Below are positions 1 to 8,511 of a DNA stretch of 64,000 nt, in pieces. Both the position numbers and the translations under genes were made by a program. The notes beneath the pieces are model-generated. The model worked only from the letters and a program-made list of their open reading frames with translations, was not told where the DNA came from and did not search any database. This DNA is from Planococcus maritimus. GTDB taxonomy: Bacteria; Bacillota; Bacilli; Bacillales_A; Planococcaceae. Location: the NCBI RefSeq assembly GCF_001687625.2, contig NZ_CP016538.2:220001-284000 (forward strand), read 5' to 3'. How positions within the stretch are numbered: position 1 is the first letter of the stretch; every line of letters begins with the position of its first letter.

Positions 1-885
1 GTGCGCGCGATTGATGGATTGTTAACGGTTGGCCAAGGCCAGCGCATCGGTGTATTTGCCGGAAGCGGGGTCGGCAAAAGTACGCTCATGGGCATGATCG
101 CCCGCAACACCGAAGCCGACGTCAACGTCATCGCCTTGATCGGCGAGCGGGGCCGGGAAGTGCGAGATTTCATCGAACGCGATCTCGGGCCAGAAGGGTT
201 GAAAAACTCGGTCGTCGTCGCCGCAACTTCCGATCAGACACCGATGCAGCGCATTAAAGGAGCTTTAACCGCGACGGCGATTGCAGAGTATTTCCGCGAC
301 CAAGGCAAAAACGTCATGCTCATGATGGATTCGGTCACGCGTTTTGCCATGGCGCAACGCGAAGTCGGACTTGCAGTCGGAGAACCGCCGACTAGTAAAG
401 GCTATACGCCAAGCGTTTTTGCCTTGCTGCCGCGCTTGCTCGAACGTTCCGGAACATCAGCAAAGGGATCGATTACCGCCTTCTACACAGTGCTTGTCGA
501 CGGCGACGATATGAACGAACCAATCGCCGATGCAGTGCGCGGGATTTTGGACGGCCATATCGTCCTGGACCGCAAATTGGCACAAAAAGGTCAATTTCCG
601 GCGATCAATATCATGGCCAGCGTCAGCCGAATCATGAATGAAGTGACGACGCGCGACCACCAGCAGGCAGCGACCGAACTCAAGCGCCTGCTCGCAGCGC
701 ATGATTCCGCAGAAGACTTGATCAATATCGGGGCCTATAAAAGCGGGGCCAATAAGGAAATTGACGAAGCGATTCGCGCGTATCCGTTGATCCGGGACTA
801 TTTACAGCAAGATATTTACGAGAAGGCCGAATTGACGGAAAGCGTCGACCGGCTCGCACGACAATTTGGAGGTGCTGAAACGTGA
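1..885 (+). CDS. fliI: Flagellum-specific ATPase FliI (5' end outside window)
   Basis: ATPase of the flagellar type III export apparatus; it energises delivery of export substrates at the cytoplasmic base of the basal body. The 294 visible residues begin just before the Walker A motif (GSGVGKST, about residues 21-28) and include GERGREV and the LMMDSVTRFA Walker B region. The family is about 430-440 residues long, so roughly the first third lies upstream; the GTG at base 1 is simply the window edge and not the true start. Its TGA overlaps the GTG start of fliJ, which shows translational coupling in the fla operon. Confidence 0.95.
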   Translation: MRAIDGLLTVGQGQRIGVFAGSGVGKSTLMGMIARNTEADVNVIALIGERGREVRDFIERDLGPEGLKNSVVVAATSDQTPMQRIKGALTATAIAEYFRDQGKNVMLMMDSVTRFAMAQREVGLAVGEPPTSKGYTPSVFALLPRLLERSGTSAKGSITAFYTVLVDGDDMNEPIADAVRGILDGHIVLDRKLAQKGQFPAINIMASVSRIMNEVTTRDHQQAATELKRLLAAHDSAEDLINIGAYKSGANKEIDEAIRAYPLIRDYLQQDIYEKAELTESVDRLARQFGGAET

Positions 886-1343
886 CACGATTCAATTTCC
901 GATTCCAGAAAATTCTCGAACTAAAAGAAAACGAAACGCAGCTAGCCCAAGTCGAAATGGCCGAAGCGCTGAAAAAAGAGCAGGCGGTCCGCGAACAAAG
1001 CGAAGCCTTGCAAACGAAGATCATGGAAGCAGAAGAAATGAAAAAAGCAAAAGAACAAAAAGGCATCCCGATTTCTGAGCTGCGCATGCTCGAAGGCTAT
1101 ATTTACCAGCTGTATGAGCAGTCGTCCGCAGCGAACCGCGAAGTCGCGGCGCATGAGCGGCATGTCTCACAAAGCCAGGATGCCTTGAAAGCAAAAGCGC
1201 GCGAAGAGAAAACCTGGGGCAATTTGAAAGAACAAAACTATGCCGCCCACCAAAAAGAGAACCAAGCGGCAGAGCAGAGCTTTTTCGATGACCTGGCAGG
1301 GAGCCGCTACCATCGCCTCGGCAGAACCGGTGATGCCCAGTGA
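882..1343 (+). CDS. fliJ: Flagellar export chaperone FliJ
   Basis: A 153-residue, highly charged, almost wholly helical coiled-coil protein between fliI and fliK, the normal place of FliJ, the general chaperone and stalk of the export ATPase. It starts at a GTG overlapping the fliI stop by four bases, with an AGGAGG-like site about eight bases upstream. It opens with FNFRFQKILELKE, typical of Bacillus FliJ. The primary sequence is poorly conserved, so position carries much of the call. No MotE/YlxF-like gene follows, whereas B. subtilis has one between fliJ and fliK. Confidence 0.9.
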   Translation: MTRFNFRFQKILELKENETQLAQVEMAEALKKEQAVREQSEALQTKIMEAEEMKKAKEQKGIPISELRMLEGYIYQLYEQSSAANREVAAHERHVSQSQDALKAKAREEKTWGNLKEQNYAAHQKENQAAEQSFFDDLAGSRYHRLGRTGDAQ

Positions 1344-2611
1344 ACGCCCTATCTTCTATCTTGATGGGAAGCACCGCTGCTCCTGTTGTTGCGAAAGCGG
1401 CGAAGGCTGCCGATCCGGCACGGCAATTTGAACAATTGCTGATGGGCTTGTCAGCGGGATCAGCAGAACAGCCGGAACTTGAAGCGGCCGCAGAACAATT
1501 GCCTGATGAAGAACTGATGGCGCTGTTCGGGCAATTGATGGGTACGCCGACAGAACAATTGACCGAAGAACAGCAAGCCTTGCAATACGCCATCTTCCAA
1601 TTGACAGGAGATGCGAACGGAGAACAGCTGCAACTGGCCATTGAAGCCTATGTTGCCGATGAAGAAATGCAGGCGGAATTGACTGCACTGGTCAAACAAT
1701 TGAAATCGTTTATAACAGCTGCTAAAGAATTCGCACAGCCCGATGGATTTTCGGGGGTCGCGCTAAAAGAAATGGACCTAACTGAGGCGGCACCGGATGA
1801 AACCTTGCGCCCGCTCATCGAACTGGCTGCGCAGTTGACAGAAGAAACGCCTTCTTCAGAAAAAGTGCAATTAGTAAAAGAACTCATGCCTGTTAAACCA
1901 GAAACGCGCCTGCCATTTGCGCAAACGCCCGCTTTCTTGCTTCGTGCCTTAACACAAGAAAGCGCTCCAGTTGATCGCACGGTGGAGCAACAAGCGTCTG
2001 ATGTGCAAGCGATGCCTGCGGAAGAATTGGTTCCAGAAGCCGAGGCGGTTCAAGCCGCAGCGCCTGTGAAAACAGAAGGACAGGTGCAGGCCGCGGTGCT
2101 TCCGGCCGCATTCGCTGAACAAAAATCGGTGGATGCCCAGGTGCGGCAAGTGCCGGTGCAAAAACTTTCGGAAACACTCGCAGAATGGATCAGCTCTCCT
2201 GCGCGCCTCGCCGCTGGCGGCAATGAAACGCGCTTGCGCATCAATATTTTCCCTGAGCATCTCGGCCATTTAGAGATTTTGGTCAGTACAGCAAGCGGGA
2301 AAGTCAGCGCACAAATCATTGCGAGCCACGGGGCCGCAAAAGAAGCGGTCGAACTTCAATTAAATCAATTGCGCATTTCCTTGTCTCAGCAAGGTGTGGA
2401 AATCGATCGCTTGGAAGTGCGGGAAGACAACGGCCCATCCGAGTTCGAACAGCACAAACAGCAGCAATCGCCTTTCTCGAATGCACCGAAAGACAATATT
2501 AGCCAGCATGGCGGAAGCGGCGGTGAAGCTGTTGCGGATGATGCCGATATGCCGCCACAGCGCGAGCGTGAAACCGCATCAGCCAATGGCCAAGTGGATT
2601 ATAGCGTTTAA
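1340..2611 (+). CDS. fliK: Flagellar hook-length control protein FliK
   Basis: A 423-residue protein starting at a GTG that overlaps the fliJ stop. The first 270 residues are low-complexity, rich in Ala, Glu, Gln and Pro, as expected for the ruler region. The C-terminal part (about residues 300-365) holds the conserved hook-length control domain with LRINIFPEHLGHLEI, which signals FlhB to switch export specificity when the hook is complete. The tail is hydrophilic and Gln/Ser-rich. Its neighbour flgD makes the hook cap, consistent with a hook-assembly block. Confidence 0.9.
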   Translation: MNALSSILMGSTAAPVVAKAAKAADPARQFEQLLMGLSAGSAEQPELEAAAEQLPDEELMALFGQLMGTPTEQLTEEQQALQYAIFQLTGDANGEQLQLAIEAYVADEEMQAELTALVKQLKSFITAAKEFAQPDGFSGVALKEMDLTEAAPDETLRPLIELAAQLTEETPSSEKVQLVKELMPVKPETRLPFAQTPAFLLRALTQESAPVDRTVEQQASDVQAMPAEELVPEAEAVQAAAPVKTEGQVQAAVLPAAFAEQKSVDAQVRQVPVQKLSETLAEWISSPARLAAGGNETRLRINIFPEHLGHLEILVSTASGKVSAQIIASHGAAKEAVELQLNQLRISLSQQGVEIDRLEVREDNGPSEFEQHKQQQSPFSNAPKDNISQHGGSGGEAVADDADMPPQRERETASANGQVDYSV

Positions 2612-2629
2612 ACAAAAGGGAGTGCTTGA

Positions 2630-3094
2630 ATGAATATCGCAGCAACAGGGACAACGACGGCGGCAACTCAACCGGCGGCTACGACAGAAACTACAAAGCC
2701 GGATGCTCTCGGGCAAGACGCTTTCCTGAAAATCCTCATCGCGCAGCTGAAATACCAGGATCCGATGGAACCACAGAAAGATGCAGAGTTTATCGGGCAG
2801 ATGGCGCAGTTCAGCAGCCTTGAGCAATTGACTCAATTGAACAAGACGATGACAGGATACGCCGGAGAAGGCGGTAACGCATCGCTTGCAGATTCTGCTC
2901 ATTTGCTCGGAACAGAAATCAGCTGGTCGGCGAATGGCGAGAGTGGTACCGGCATTGTCCAAGCCGTAACGATGAAAAATGGCGAAGTCATGGTCGAGCT
3001 GAAAGACGGGGAAACCAAAATCCCGCTATCGGCCATTGAACGGATCGAACAGCAAAACGACAATCAAAACGAACAGGCGGCCGAGCAAGCTTAA
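2630..3094 (+). CDS. flgD: Flagellar hook capping protein FlgD
   Basis: A 154-residue hook-cap protein needed to polymerise hook subunits at the growing tip. The diagnostic N-terminal block is present ([19 protein letters not shown], then an [15 protein letters not shown] segment). The C-terminus is short and lacks the tudor/FnIII-like extension of enterobacterial FlgD, as in other Bacillales. The start ATG follows a GGGAG site by about seven bases and lies 18 bases after fliK. Confidence 0.93.
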   Translation: MNIAATGTTTAATQPAATTETTKPDALGQDAFLKILIAQLKYQDPMEPQKDAEFIGQMAQFSSLEQLTQLNKTMTGYAGEGGNASLADSAHLLGTEISWSANGESGTGIVQAVTMKNGEVMVELKDGETKIPLSAIERIEQQNDNQNEQAAEQA

Positions 3095-3125
3095 ACTTGC
3101 AGCCAGCTGAAAGGGGAAATGACAA

Positions 3126-3887
3126 ATGTTGCGTTCTATGTACTCAGGGGTAGCCGGCATGAAAAACTTCCAGGTGAAATTGGATGTAATCGGGAACAAT
3201 ATTTCCAACGTCAACACGATCGGATTCAAGAAAAGCTCGATCCAGTTCCAGGATCTGCTGAGCCAAACCGTATCGACAAGCGGGGCAAACCCGATGCAGG
3301 TCGGTCTTGGCTCTAGCGCCGCTTCTCTTAACATCAACCACAGCCCAGGTTCTGCGATTTCGACTGGGGTAGCGACAGATTTAAGCATTATGGGCGACGG
3401 ATTTTTCGTCGTGCAATCGCCAGAAGACGTGAATGAGCGTTATTTGACGCGTGCCGGCAGTTTTACTTTGGACTCAGATGGTCTCTTGACCACAGCGCAA
3501 GGATATAACGTGCTTGATACAGACGGAAACCCAATCCAAATCAACCCAGGCAGCAATTTCAGCATCGATCGCCTCGGCAATATCCAGCAAGAAAACGGCC
3601 CGACAATTCAAATCGGCATGTTTGATATCGATAACCCGGCAAGCCTCGAAAAAGTCGGGGGTTCGATGTATAAACTAGGGAACCAAGAAGCTATCGCAAA
3701 CGGCGATATTTCAGATGCAGGAACAATCAATTCCCAAATCGGCTCCGGTTTACTCGAAATGTCCAACGTTGACCTTACGGAAGAGTTCACGGAAATGATT
3801 ATCGCCCAGCGCGGCTTCCAGGCAAATTCACGGACCATCACGACTTCAGATGAACTGCTACAGGAAGTCGTGAACTTGAAACGATGA
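3126..3887 (+). CDS. flgE: Flagellar hook protein FlgE (FlgG/FlgE rod-hook family)
   Basis: A 253-residue rod/hook-family structural protein. The N-terminus (MLRSMYSGVAGMKN, then NNISNVNTIGFKK) and C-terminus (ANSRTITTSDELLQEVVNL) are the conserved helices that coil together in the axial structure. It is close in size to the B. subtilis operon gene once called FlgG and now recognised as the hook protein FlgE, and it sits directly after the hook cap gene. It could be annotated FlgG by similarity; position favours the hook role. Confidence 0.88.
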   Translation: MLRSMYSGVAGMKNFQVKLDVIGNNISNVNTIGFKKSSIQFQDLLSQTVSTSGANPMQVGLGSSAASLNINHSPGSAISTGVATDLSIMGDGFFVVQSPEDVNERYLTRAGSFTLDSDGLLTTAQGYNVLDTDGNPIQINPGSNFSIDRLGNIQQENGPTIQIGMFDIDNPASLEKVGGSMYKLGNQEAIANGDISDAGTINSQIGSGLLEMSNVDLTEEFTEMIIAQRGFQANSRTITTSDELLQEVVNLKR

Positions 3888-3915
3888 TAATACTGGCTGG
3901 ACGGGGTGAAACTTT

Positions 3916-4131
3916 ATGATTCGCTTAACGAGGCTGAACCGTTCTGAAATCGTCTTGAATGCGGTCTATATCGAACGGATTGAAGCGATGCCGGATACGG
4001 TCATTACACTGACAACCGGAAGGAAAGTCCATGTACTGGAGCCGGTGCAAACGGTGATCGGCCAAGTGACGGCTTACTACCGGGACATCAACATCCTTCC
4101 GAAATTGCACGACGCACCTATGGAAGAGTAA
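3916..4131 (+). CDS. swrD: SwrD (FlbD-family) flagellar power protein
   Basis: A 71-residue FlbD/SwrD family protein (opens MIRLTRLNRSEIVLNA; central VITLTTGRKVHVLE). In B. subtilis SwrD increases flagellar motor torque for swarming. It keeps its usual place after the hook gene. In B. subtilis fliL comes next; here fliM begins only 12 bases after the swrD stop, so fliL is absent from this position. Confidence 0.88.
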   Translation: MIRLTRLNRSEIVLNAVYIERIEAMPDTVITLTTGRKVHVLEPVQTVIGQVTAYYRDINILPKLHDAPMEE

Positions 4132-4142
4132 GGAGAGTCAGC

Positions 4143-5087
4143 ATGGAACCTAATTTTTCAGAAAAGGATGCGGAGGATTTGAGCAACAAGAATATTCATA
4201 CCTACGATTTCAAGAAAGCTTTGCGGTTTTCACAAGATCAGATCCGGACATTGTCCCGTATCCATGAAAATTTCGCGCGATTATTGACCTCTTACTTTTC
4301 GGCGCAGCTGCGCACCTACGTGCAAATCACGACGGAAAAAGTAGAGCAAGTCGCGTATACGGATTTTCTTCAGCAAATCGAAAAAAAGTCGATTCTTGGG
4401 GTCTTTGAAGCCCAACCATTGACAGGCAGCATGGTGATGAAATTTTCGCCGGAAGTGGCTTATGTCATGTTCGACCGCCTGCTTGGCGGGCAAGGAAACG
4501 TCGTGCAGCGGTCGAGCGATTTGACTGAAATCGAGATCAGCGTCATCAACCGAATCTTCAACCAGTCATTGGGCTGCTTTCAGGAAGCTTGGACCTCTGT
4601 AATAGAATTATCGGCAGAATTAAAAGAAGTTGAAGTAAATCCGCAATTTTTACCGATGGCTTCGCCGAACGAAACTGTCATTATCGTCAATTTGGTGGCC
4701 AAGATCGGCGACACGGAAGGGAAAATTCAATTATGCTTGCCGCATTTGGTGCTCGAGCATGTCTTGCCGAAATTATCGGCCCGCCATTGGCTCGCCAGCC
4801 AGAAAAAAGCGATTGAACACGAGGAAGTGGAAGCCTTAGAAAAACGCCTCCATGGAACGAAGATGGACATTGCTGCGGTTCTCGGAGAAGTGACGGTCGA
4901 TATTAAGGATTTTCTGGATTTAAAAGAAGGCGATGTTCTCCGTTTGAATGAATCGGTGGATGCGCCGGTCAAACTGTATGTGGACCAAAAGCAGAAATTC
5001 CTGGCACAGCCTGGGACTTCGAAAGGCCGGTTAGCGGTCCAAATTACCGGCTTGTGCGGGGAAGGGGAATTTTACGATGAAGGATGA
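4143..5087 (+). CDS. fliM: Flagellar switch protein FliM lacking the N-terminal CheY-binding segment
   Basis: A 314-residue C-ring protein that transmits rotor switching. The middle domain (YDFKKALRFSQDQIR onward, DRLLGGQG near residue 120) and the C-terminal SpoA-like domain are complete. B. subtilis FliM has about 40 residues before YDFK, including LSQNEIDALL, which binds phosphorylated CheY; here only about 20 residues precede it (MEPNFSEKDAEDLSNKN) and no EIDALL-like motif is visible. The start is firm: GGAGAG lies just upstream and the in-frame codons before the ATG do not read as FliM. It overlaps fliY by 11 bases. Confidence 0.93.
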   Translation: MEPNFSEKDAEDLSNKNIHTYDFKKALRFSQDQIRTLSRIHENFARLLTSYFSAQLRTYVQITTEKVEQVAYTDFLQQIEKKSILGVFEAQPLTGSMVMKFSPEVAYVMFDRLLGGQGNVVQRSSDLTEIEISVINRIFNQSLGCFQEAWTSVIELSAELKEVEVNPQFLPMASPNETVIIVNLVAKIGDTEGKIQLCLPHLVLEHVLPKLSARHWLASQKKAIEHEEVEALEKRLHGTKMDIAAVLGEVTVDIKDFLDLKEGDVLRLNESVDAPVKLYVDQKQKFLAQPGTSKGRLAVQITGLCGEGEFYDEG

Positions 5088-6126
5088 GCGTTTATCACCA
5101 GAAGAAATGGAAGGCTTGCTAAACAAGCCGGAGCGAACGGAATCAGCTGATGCTTTGGGCAGCCATGAACTCGATGTGCTGAAAGAGCTATTCTGTACGG
5201 CATTTGGCGGCACCGCGGTGTTGCAAGATTCGCTGTTTCCAGAAACGTCCGCCATCGAAGGACCCGTTTGGACGGTAAAAAGCAAAGAAGCCTTGTTTTC
5301 AGAAATGGAGACGCCGGTCTATATAGCACTTGGAGAATACACTGGCTTTGTCAAAATGCCTCAGATTGTGACATTGGACCAAACAGACGCTCACGCGGTG
5401 GCATCTCAGTTGACTGGAGAAACAGAAGAGGAAGCCTTGTTCGCTGCGGTTCAAGACATGCTGTCGCGCTTATTCACAGCTTCAGCGTCTGCTTTATCGA
5501 TGGTGACTGGCCAAGAGGCAGGCTATTCCTTATCAGGGATGGACATTCTAGAGACCGGACAACAATTTCCATTTACCCATTTCACGAAAGAACAATGGTT
5601 TGCGGAGGCGTTGTTCACGCTTTCTGTCGGCGACCACCAAAACGTCGCATTCCGTATGTATTTGCCGGCGGGCCCTTGCCGAGAGCTTGTCGAAAAACTG
5701 GCAGGCTGCGAAGAACATGCAGAAGAAGTAAAGGAGGGACAGGGTATGCCATCAAACGATCAACAACCGCCGGAAAAAACGCAACAGCCGGAAGGAGCAA
5801 ATGGACCGAGTGTCCAGTCGGTCCAATTTTCGAGCTTTGACGATATTACCGCTGAACAATCGGCGCCGAACAACCTTGATATGCTGTTAGACATCCCATT
5901 GCAAGTGACGGTAGAACTTGGCCGCACGAAGCGAATGGTCAAAGACATCCTTGAAATGTCACAAGGCTCGATTATCGAACTCGATAAACTGGCGGGAGAG
6001 CCAGTGGATATTCTCATCAACAATAAATTGATCGCAGTTGGCGAAGTCGTCGTCATCGACGAAAATTTCGGCGTGCGTGTGACAGATATCTTAAGTACGG
6101 CAGAGCGCATTTCCAAACTGCGTTGA
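5077..6126 (+). CDS. fliY: Flagellar switch protein FliY with degenerate CheC-type phosphatase sites
   Basis: A 349-residue Bacillus-type FliY: a CheC/CheX-like N-terminal region, a Gln/Pro-rich linker (about residues 225-260) and a C-terminal FliN/SpoA domain (NLDMLLDIPLQVTVELGRTK to the end). The N-terminus keeps a weak CheY-binding-like motif, RLSPEEMEGLLN. CheC-type active sites need E-x-x-N; here they read ELFC (about residues 37-40) and DMLS (about 127-130), so the catalytic Asn is lost in both and the Glu in one. The C-terminal rotor role should be intact; CheY-P hydrolysis is doubtful. Confidence 0.92.
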   Translation: MKDERLSPEEMEGLLNKPERTESADALGSHELDVLKELFCTAFGGTAVLQDSLFPETSAIEGPVWTVKSKEALFSEMETPVYIALGEYTGFVKMPQIVTLDQTDAHAVASQLTGETEEEALFAAVQDMLSRLFTASASALSMVTGQEAGYSLSGMDILETGQQFPFTHFTKEQWFAEALFTLSVGDHQNVAFRMYLPAGPCRELVEKLAGCEEHAEEVKEGQGMPSNDQQPPEKTQQPEGANGPSVQSVQFSSFDDITAEQSAPNNLDMLLDIPLQVTVELGRTKRMVKDILEMSQGSIIELDKLAGEPVDILINNKLIAVGEVVVIDENFGVRVTDILSTAERISKLR

Positions 6127-6151
6127 TGCAAGGCGAAGGAGTACGGCAAGT

Positions 6152-6757
6152 GTGAATTACAGACATTGGATTTTATTACTCATAACGCTCGCTGCCCTTT
6201 GGCTTGCCGCACCAGTAGCGTCTGCAGAGACGGGAAACGTAGCCGATTGGTTAAAAGAAGACCCGGCAAGCGAAAGTGAGCCGGCTGAGGCGGAAGCGGT
6301 GCCGGAGATTGAAGAAAAAAGTTTCGGCTTGATTATCGGCCAATTGATTTTTTATACGCTGCTGATTGTGGGCTTGATCTATGGCCTCATCAAGTTTTTG
6401 GCGATGCGCCAAAAAGGCGGGCAGTCACAGCGGGCGATTCAACTGATGGGCGGTTCGCCGCTCGGCCAGAACAAATCGCTGCAGCTGGTCAAAGTCGGCG
6501 GCCAATTCTATTTGATTGGTGTCGGCAATGAAGTGACACTCATTAAAGAATTTTTAGAGCCTGAAGAGATTGCGGCGTTAGAGCAAGATCTAGAACAACA
6601 ACGTCCGGCAGCATCTGTTTTATTCGGCAATAACGGCAAAGCAAAAGCGCCTTTTGGAAATTTCGAGCAGTATTTCAACCGCAGTTTGGAGAAGCAAAAA
6701 GAGCGGCGCTTGTCTTTCGGCGAGAAACGCGCAGATGACGGGGAGGACCAACGATGA
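6152..6757 (+). CDS. fliO: Flagellar biosynthesis protein FliO (FliZ)
   Basis: A 201-residue membrane protein with a GTG start. It has a cleavable-looking signal sequence (about residues 5-25, ending ASAE), a short acidic extracytoplasmic stretch and one membrane segment ([19 protein letters not shown], about 64-83), then a cytoplasmic FliO domain with [18 protein letters not shown]. FliO helps assemble the FliP pore. B. subtilis has cheY between fliY and this gene; here only 25 bases separate them, so cheY is missing. Its stop overlaps the fliP start. Confidence 0.9.
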   Translation: MNYRHWILLLITLAALWLAAPVASAETGNVADWLKEDPASESEPAEAEAVPEIEEKSFGLIIGQLIFYTLLIVGLIYGLIKFLAMRQKGGQSQRAIQLMGGSPLGQNKSLQLVKVGGQFYLIGVGNEVTLIKEFLEPEEIAALEQDLEQQRPAASVLFGNNGKAKAPFGNFEQYFNRSLEKQKERRLSFGEKRADDGEDQR

Positions 6758-7437
6758 TTCCTGACTTGTTATTGGCCATTCCCGGCATCTCACTCGATAA
6801 TAACGACCCTGGCGATGTTTCGACGACTTTGCAATTATTATTGATGCTCACGGTTTTATCACTTGCCCCGGGCATCTTGATCATGATGACGAGCTTTACG
6901 CGAATCATCATCGTCTTGAGCTTCGTGCGGACAGGGCTCGGCACACAGTCGATGCCGCCTAACCAAGTATTGGTCGGCTTAGCGCTATTTTTAACATTTT
7001 TCATCATGGCACCAGTTGCGACAGAAATTAACGACACGGCCTTGCAGCCATATTTGGATGAAGAGCTGGAACAAGAAGAAGCGCTTGATGCGGCTATCTT
7101 GCCGATCAAAGAATTCATGGCCCAGCATACGCGTGAAAAAGATTTGGCCTTATTCTTCAAATACGCCGAACTCGAAAAGCCGGAGGGCATTGAAGGCATT
7201 CCGTTGACGTCCTTGGTCCCGGCATTTGCACTTAGCGAATTGAAGACGGCGTTCCAGATCGGCTTCGTCATCTTCATCCCGTTTTTGATCATCGATATGG
7301 TCGTCGCATCAACTTTGATGGCGATGGGGATGATGATGTTGCCGCCGGTCATGATTTCCCTGCCTTTTAAAATTTTATTGTTCGTCCTGGTGGATGGATG
7401 GTATTTAATCATCGAATCGCTGCTTGTCAGCTTTTAG
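6754..7437 (+). CDS. fliP: Flagellar export gate protein FliP
   Basis: A 227-residue polytopic membrane protein of the type III export gate (FliP-FliQ-FliR core). Family hallmarks are [32 protein letters not shown] and [20 protein letters not shown]. It starts at an ATG overlapping the fliO stop (ATGA). The length matches Bacillus FliP. Confidence 0.96.
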   Translation: MIPDLLLAIPGISLDNNDPGDVSTTLQLLLMLTVLSLAPGILIMMTSFTRIIIVLSFVRTGLGTQSMPPNQVLVGLALFLTFFIMAPVATEINDTALQPYLDEELEQEEALDAAILPIKEFMAQHTREKDLALFFKYAELEKPEGIEGIPLTSLVPAFALSELKTAFQIGFVIFIPFLIIDMVVASTLMAMGMMMLPPVMISLPFKILLFVLVDGWYLIIESLLVSF

Positions 7438-7454
7438 CGAGAGGAAGAATTTAT

Positions 7455-7724
7455 TTGACGCCGGATATGGTCATCAAACTAGCAGAACAATCCATTTATC
7501 TCATCATACTCATTTCAGCTCCGCTTTTGCTTATCGCCTTGGGAGTGGGCTTATTGGTCAGCGTGTTTCAGGCCATGACCCAAATCCAGGAGCAAACTCT
7601 GGCATTCATCCCGAAAATACTGGCCGTGTTTCTATCGCTGGTCATTTTCGGCCCCTGGATGCTGACGATGCTCCTGGATTATACGCGCGATTTGTTTGAG
7701 CAGCTGCCGCGGTTCGTCGGATAA
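7455..7724 (+). CDS. fliQ: Flagellar export gate protein FliQ
   Basis: An 89-residue two-helix membrane protein of the export gate. The TTG at 7455 is chosen because a GAGGAAGA site lies seven bases upstream and the product then begins MTPDMVIKLAEQ, as FliQ proteins normally do; an upstream ATG at 7398 would add 19 residues from within fliP. It contains PLLLIALGVGLLVSVFQA and TQIQEQTLAFIPK, typical of the family. Confidence 0.94.
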   Translation: MTPDMVIKLAEQSIYLIILISAPLLLIALGVGLLVSVFQAMTQIQEQTLAFIPKILAVFLSLVIFGPWMLTMLLDYTRDLFEQLPRFVG

Positions 7725-7730
7725 GCGGCG

Positions 7731-8510
7731 ATGTTGAATGAGGCTCTTACTCTGCTGCCGTTTTTCCTGCTCGTGCTTATCCGCCTGACTTCGTTTTTCC
7801 TCATTGCGCCGCTGTTTGCGATGAAGGGAGTGCCCACTCAATTCAAAATCGGTATCGCGGCTTTTCTCGCACTCATCGCAACTACGGCCTGGTCACCGGA
7901 AACCGCGCTGGTGATCGACGGGGGCTATACCTTATTGATCTTCAAGGAACTTGCGGTTGGGCTGGCGCTCGGTTTTACGGCTGCGCTATTGCTGTATGCA
8001 GTGCAAATTGCCGGGTCGTTCATCGATTTTCAGATGGGTTTCGCGATTGCCAACGTCTTGGATCCGCAGACCGGCGCACAGGTGCCGATTATCGGCCAAT
8101 TCAAATACACGCTCGCCTTATTGTTCTTATTGACCGTAAACGGCCATCACATGATGCTTGACGGCGTGATGCAAAGTTTGCGTTCCTTGCCCCCGGAAGA
8201 GTTTTTGTCGGTCGCTCCTGGAGCCATCGCGCGTTTTATGACCGACTTGTTTATCGAAATGTTCATCATCGCTTTCCAGATTTCGCTGCCAATCGTCGCG
8301 TCCTTGTTTTTGATCGATGTGGCGCTTGGGATCTTAGCGAAAACCGTACCGCAATTGAACATCTTTGCGGTGGGGCTGCCCTTGAAGATTTTTGTCGGAT
8401 TTGTGCTGTTGCTGCTGACGATGACGGTGTTTTTTTACTTGCTGCAAATCCTTTTCGACAAAATGATGGTCAGCATGGGCGAATTAATCAGCTTATTGGG
8501 AGGCGGATAG
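7731..8510 (+). CDS. fliR: Flagellar export gate protein FliR
   Basis: A 259-residue protein with about six membrane segments, completing the FliP/Q/R core. It contains the FliR-like region QIAGSFIDFQMGFAIANVLDP and a hydrophobic C-terminus. No strong ribosome site precedes the ATG, so it is probably coupled to fliQ, which ends six bases earlier. The flhB start follows one base after its stop codon. Confidence 0.93.
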   Translation: MLNEALTLLPFFLLVLIRLTSFFLIAPLFAMKGVPTQFKIGIAAFLALIATTAWSPETALVIDGGYTLLIFKELAVGLALGFTAALLLYAVQIAGSFIDFQMGFAIANVLDPQTGAQVPIIGQFKYTLALLFLLTVNGHHMMLDGVMQSLRSLPPEEFLSVAPGAIARFMTDLFIEMFIIAFQISLPIVASLFLIDVALGILAKTVPQLNIFAVGLPLKIFVGFVLLLLTMTVFFYLLQILFDKMMVSMGELISLLGGG

Positions 8511-8511
8511 G

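Noticed and set aside
1-3. GTG at base 1 as the start of fliI.
   Set aside because: The product would lack the N-terminal third of the family; the frame simply enters from outside the window.
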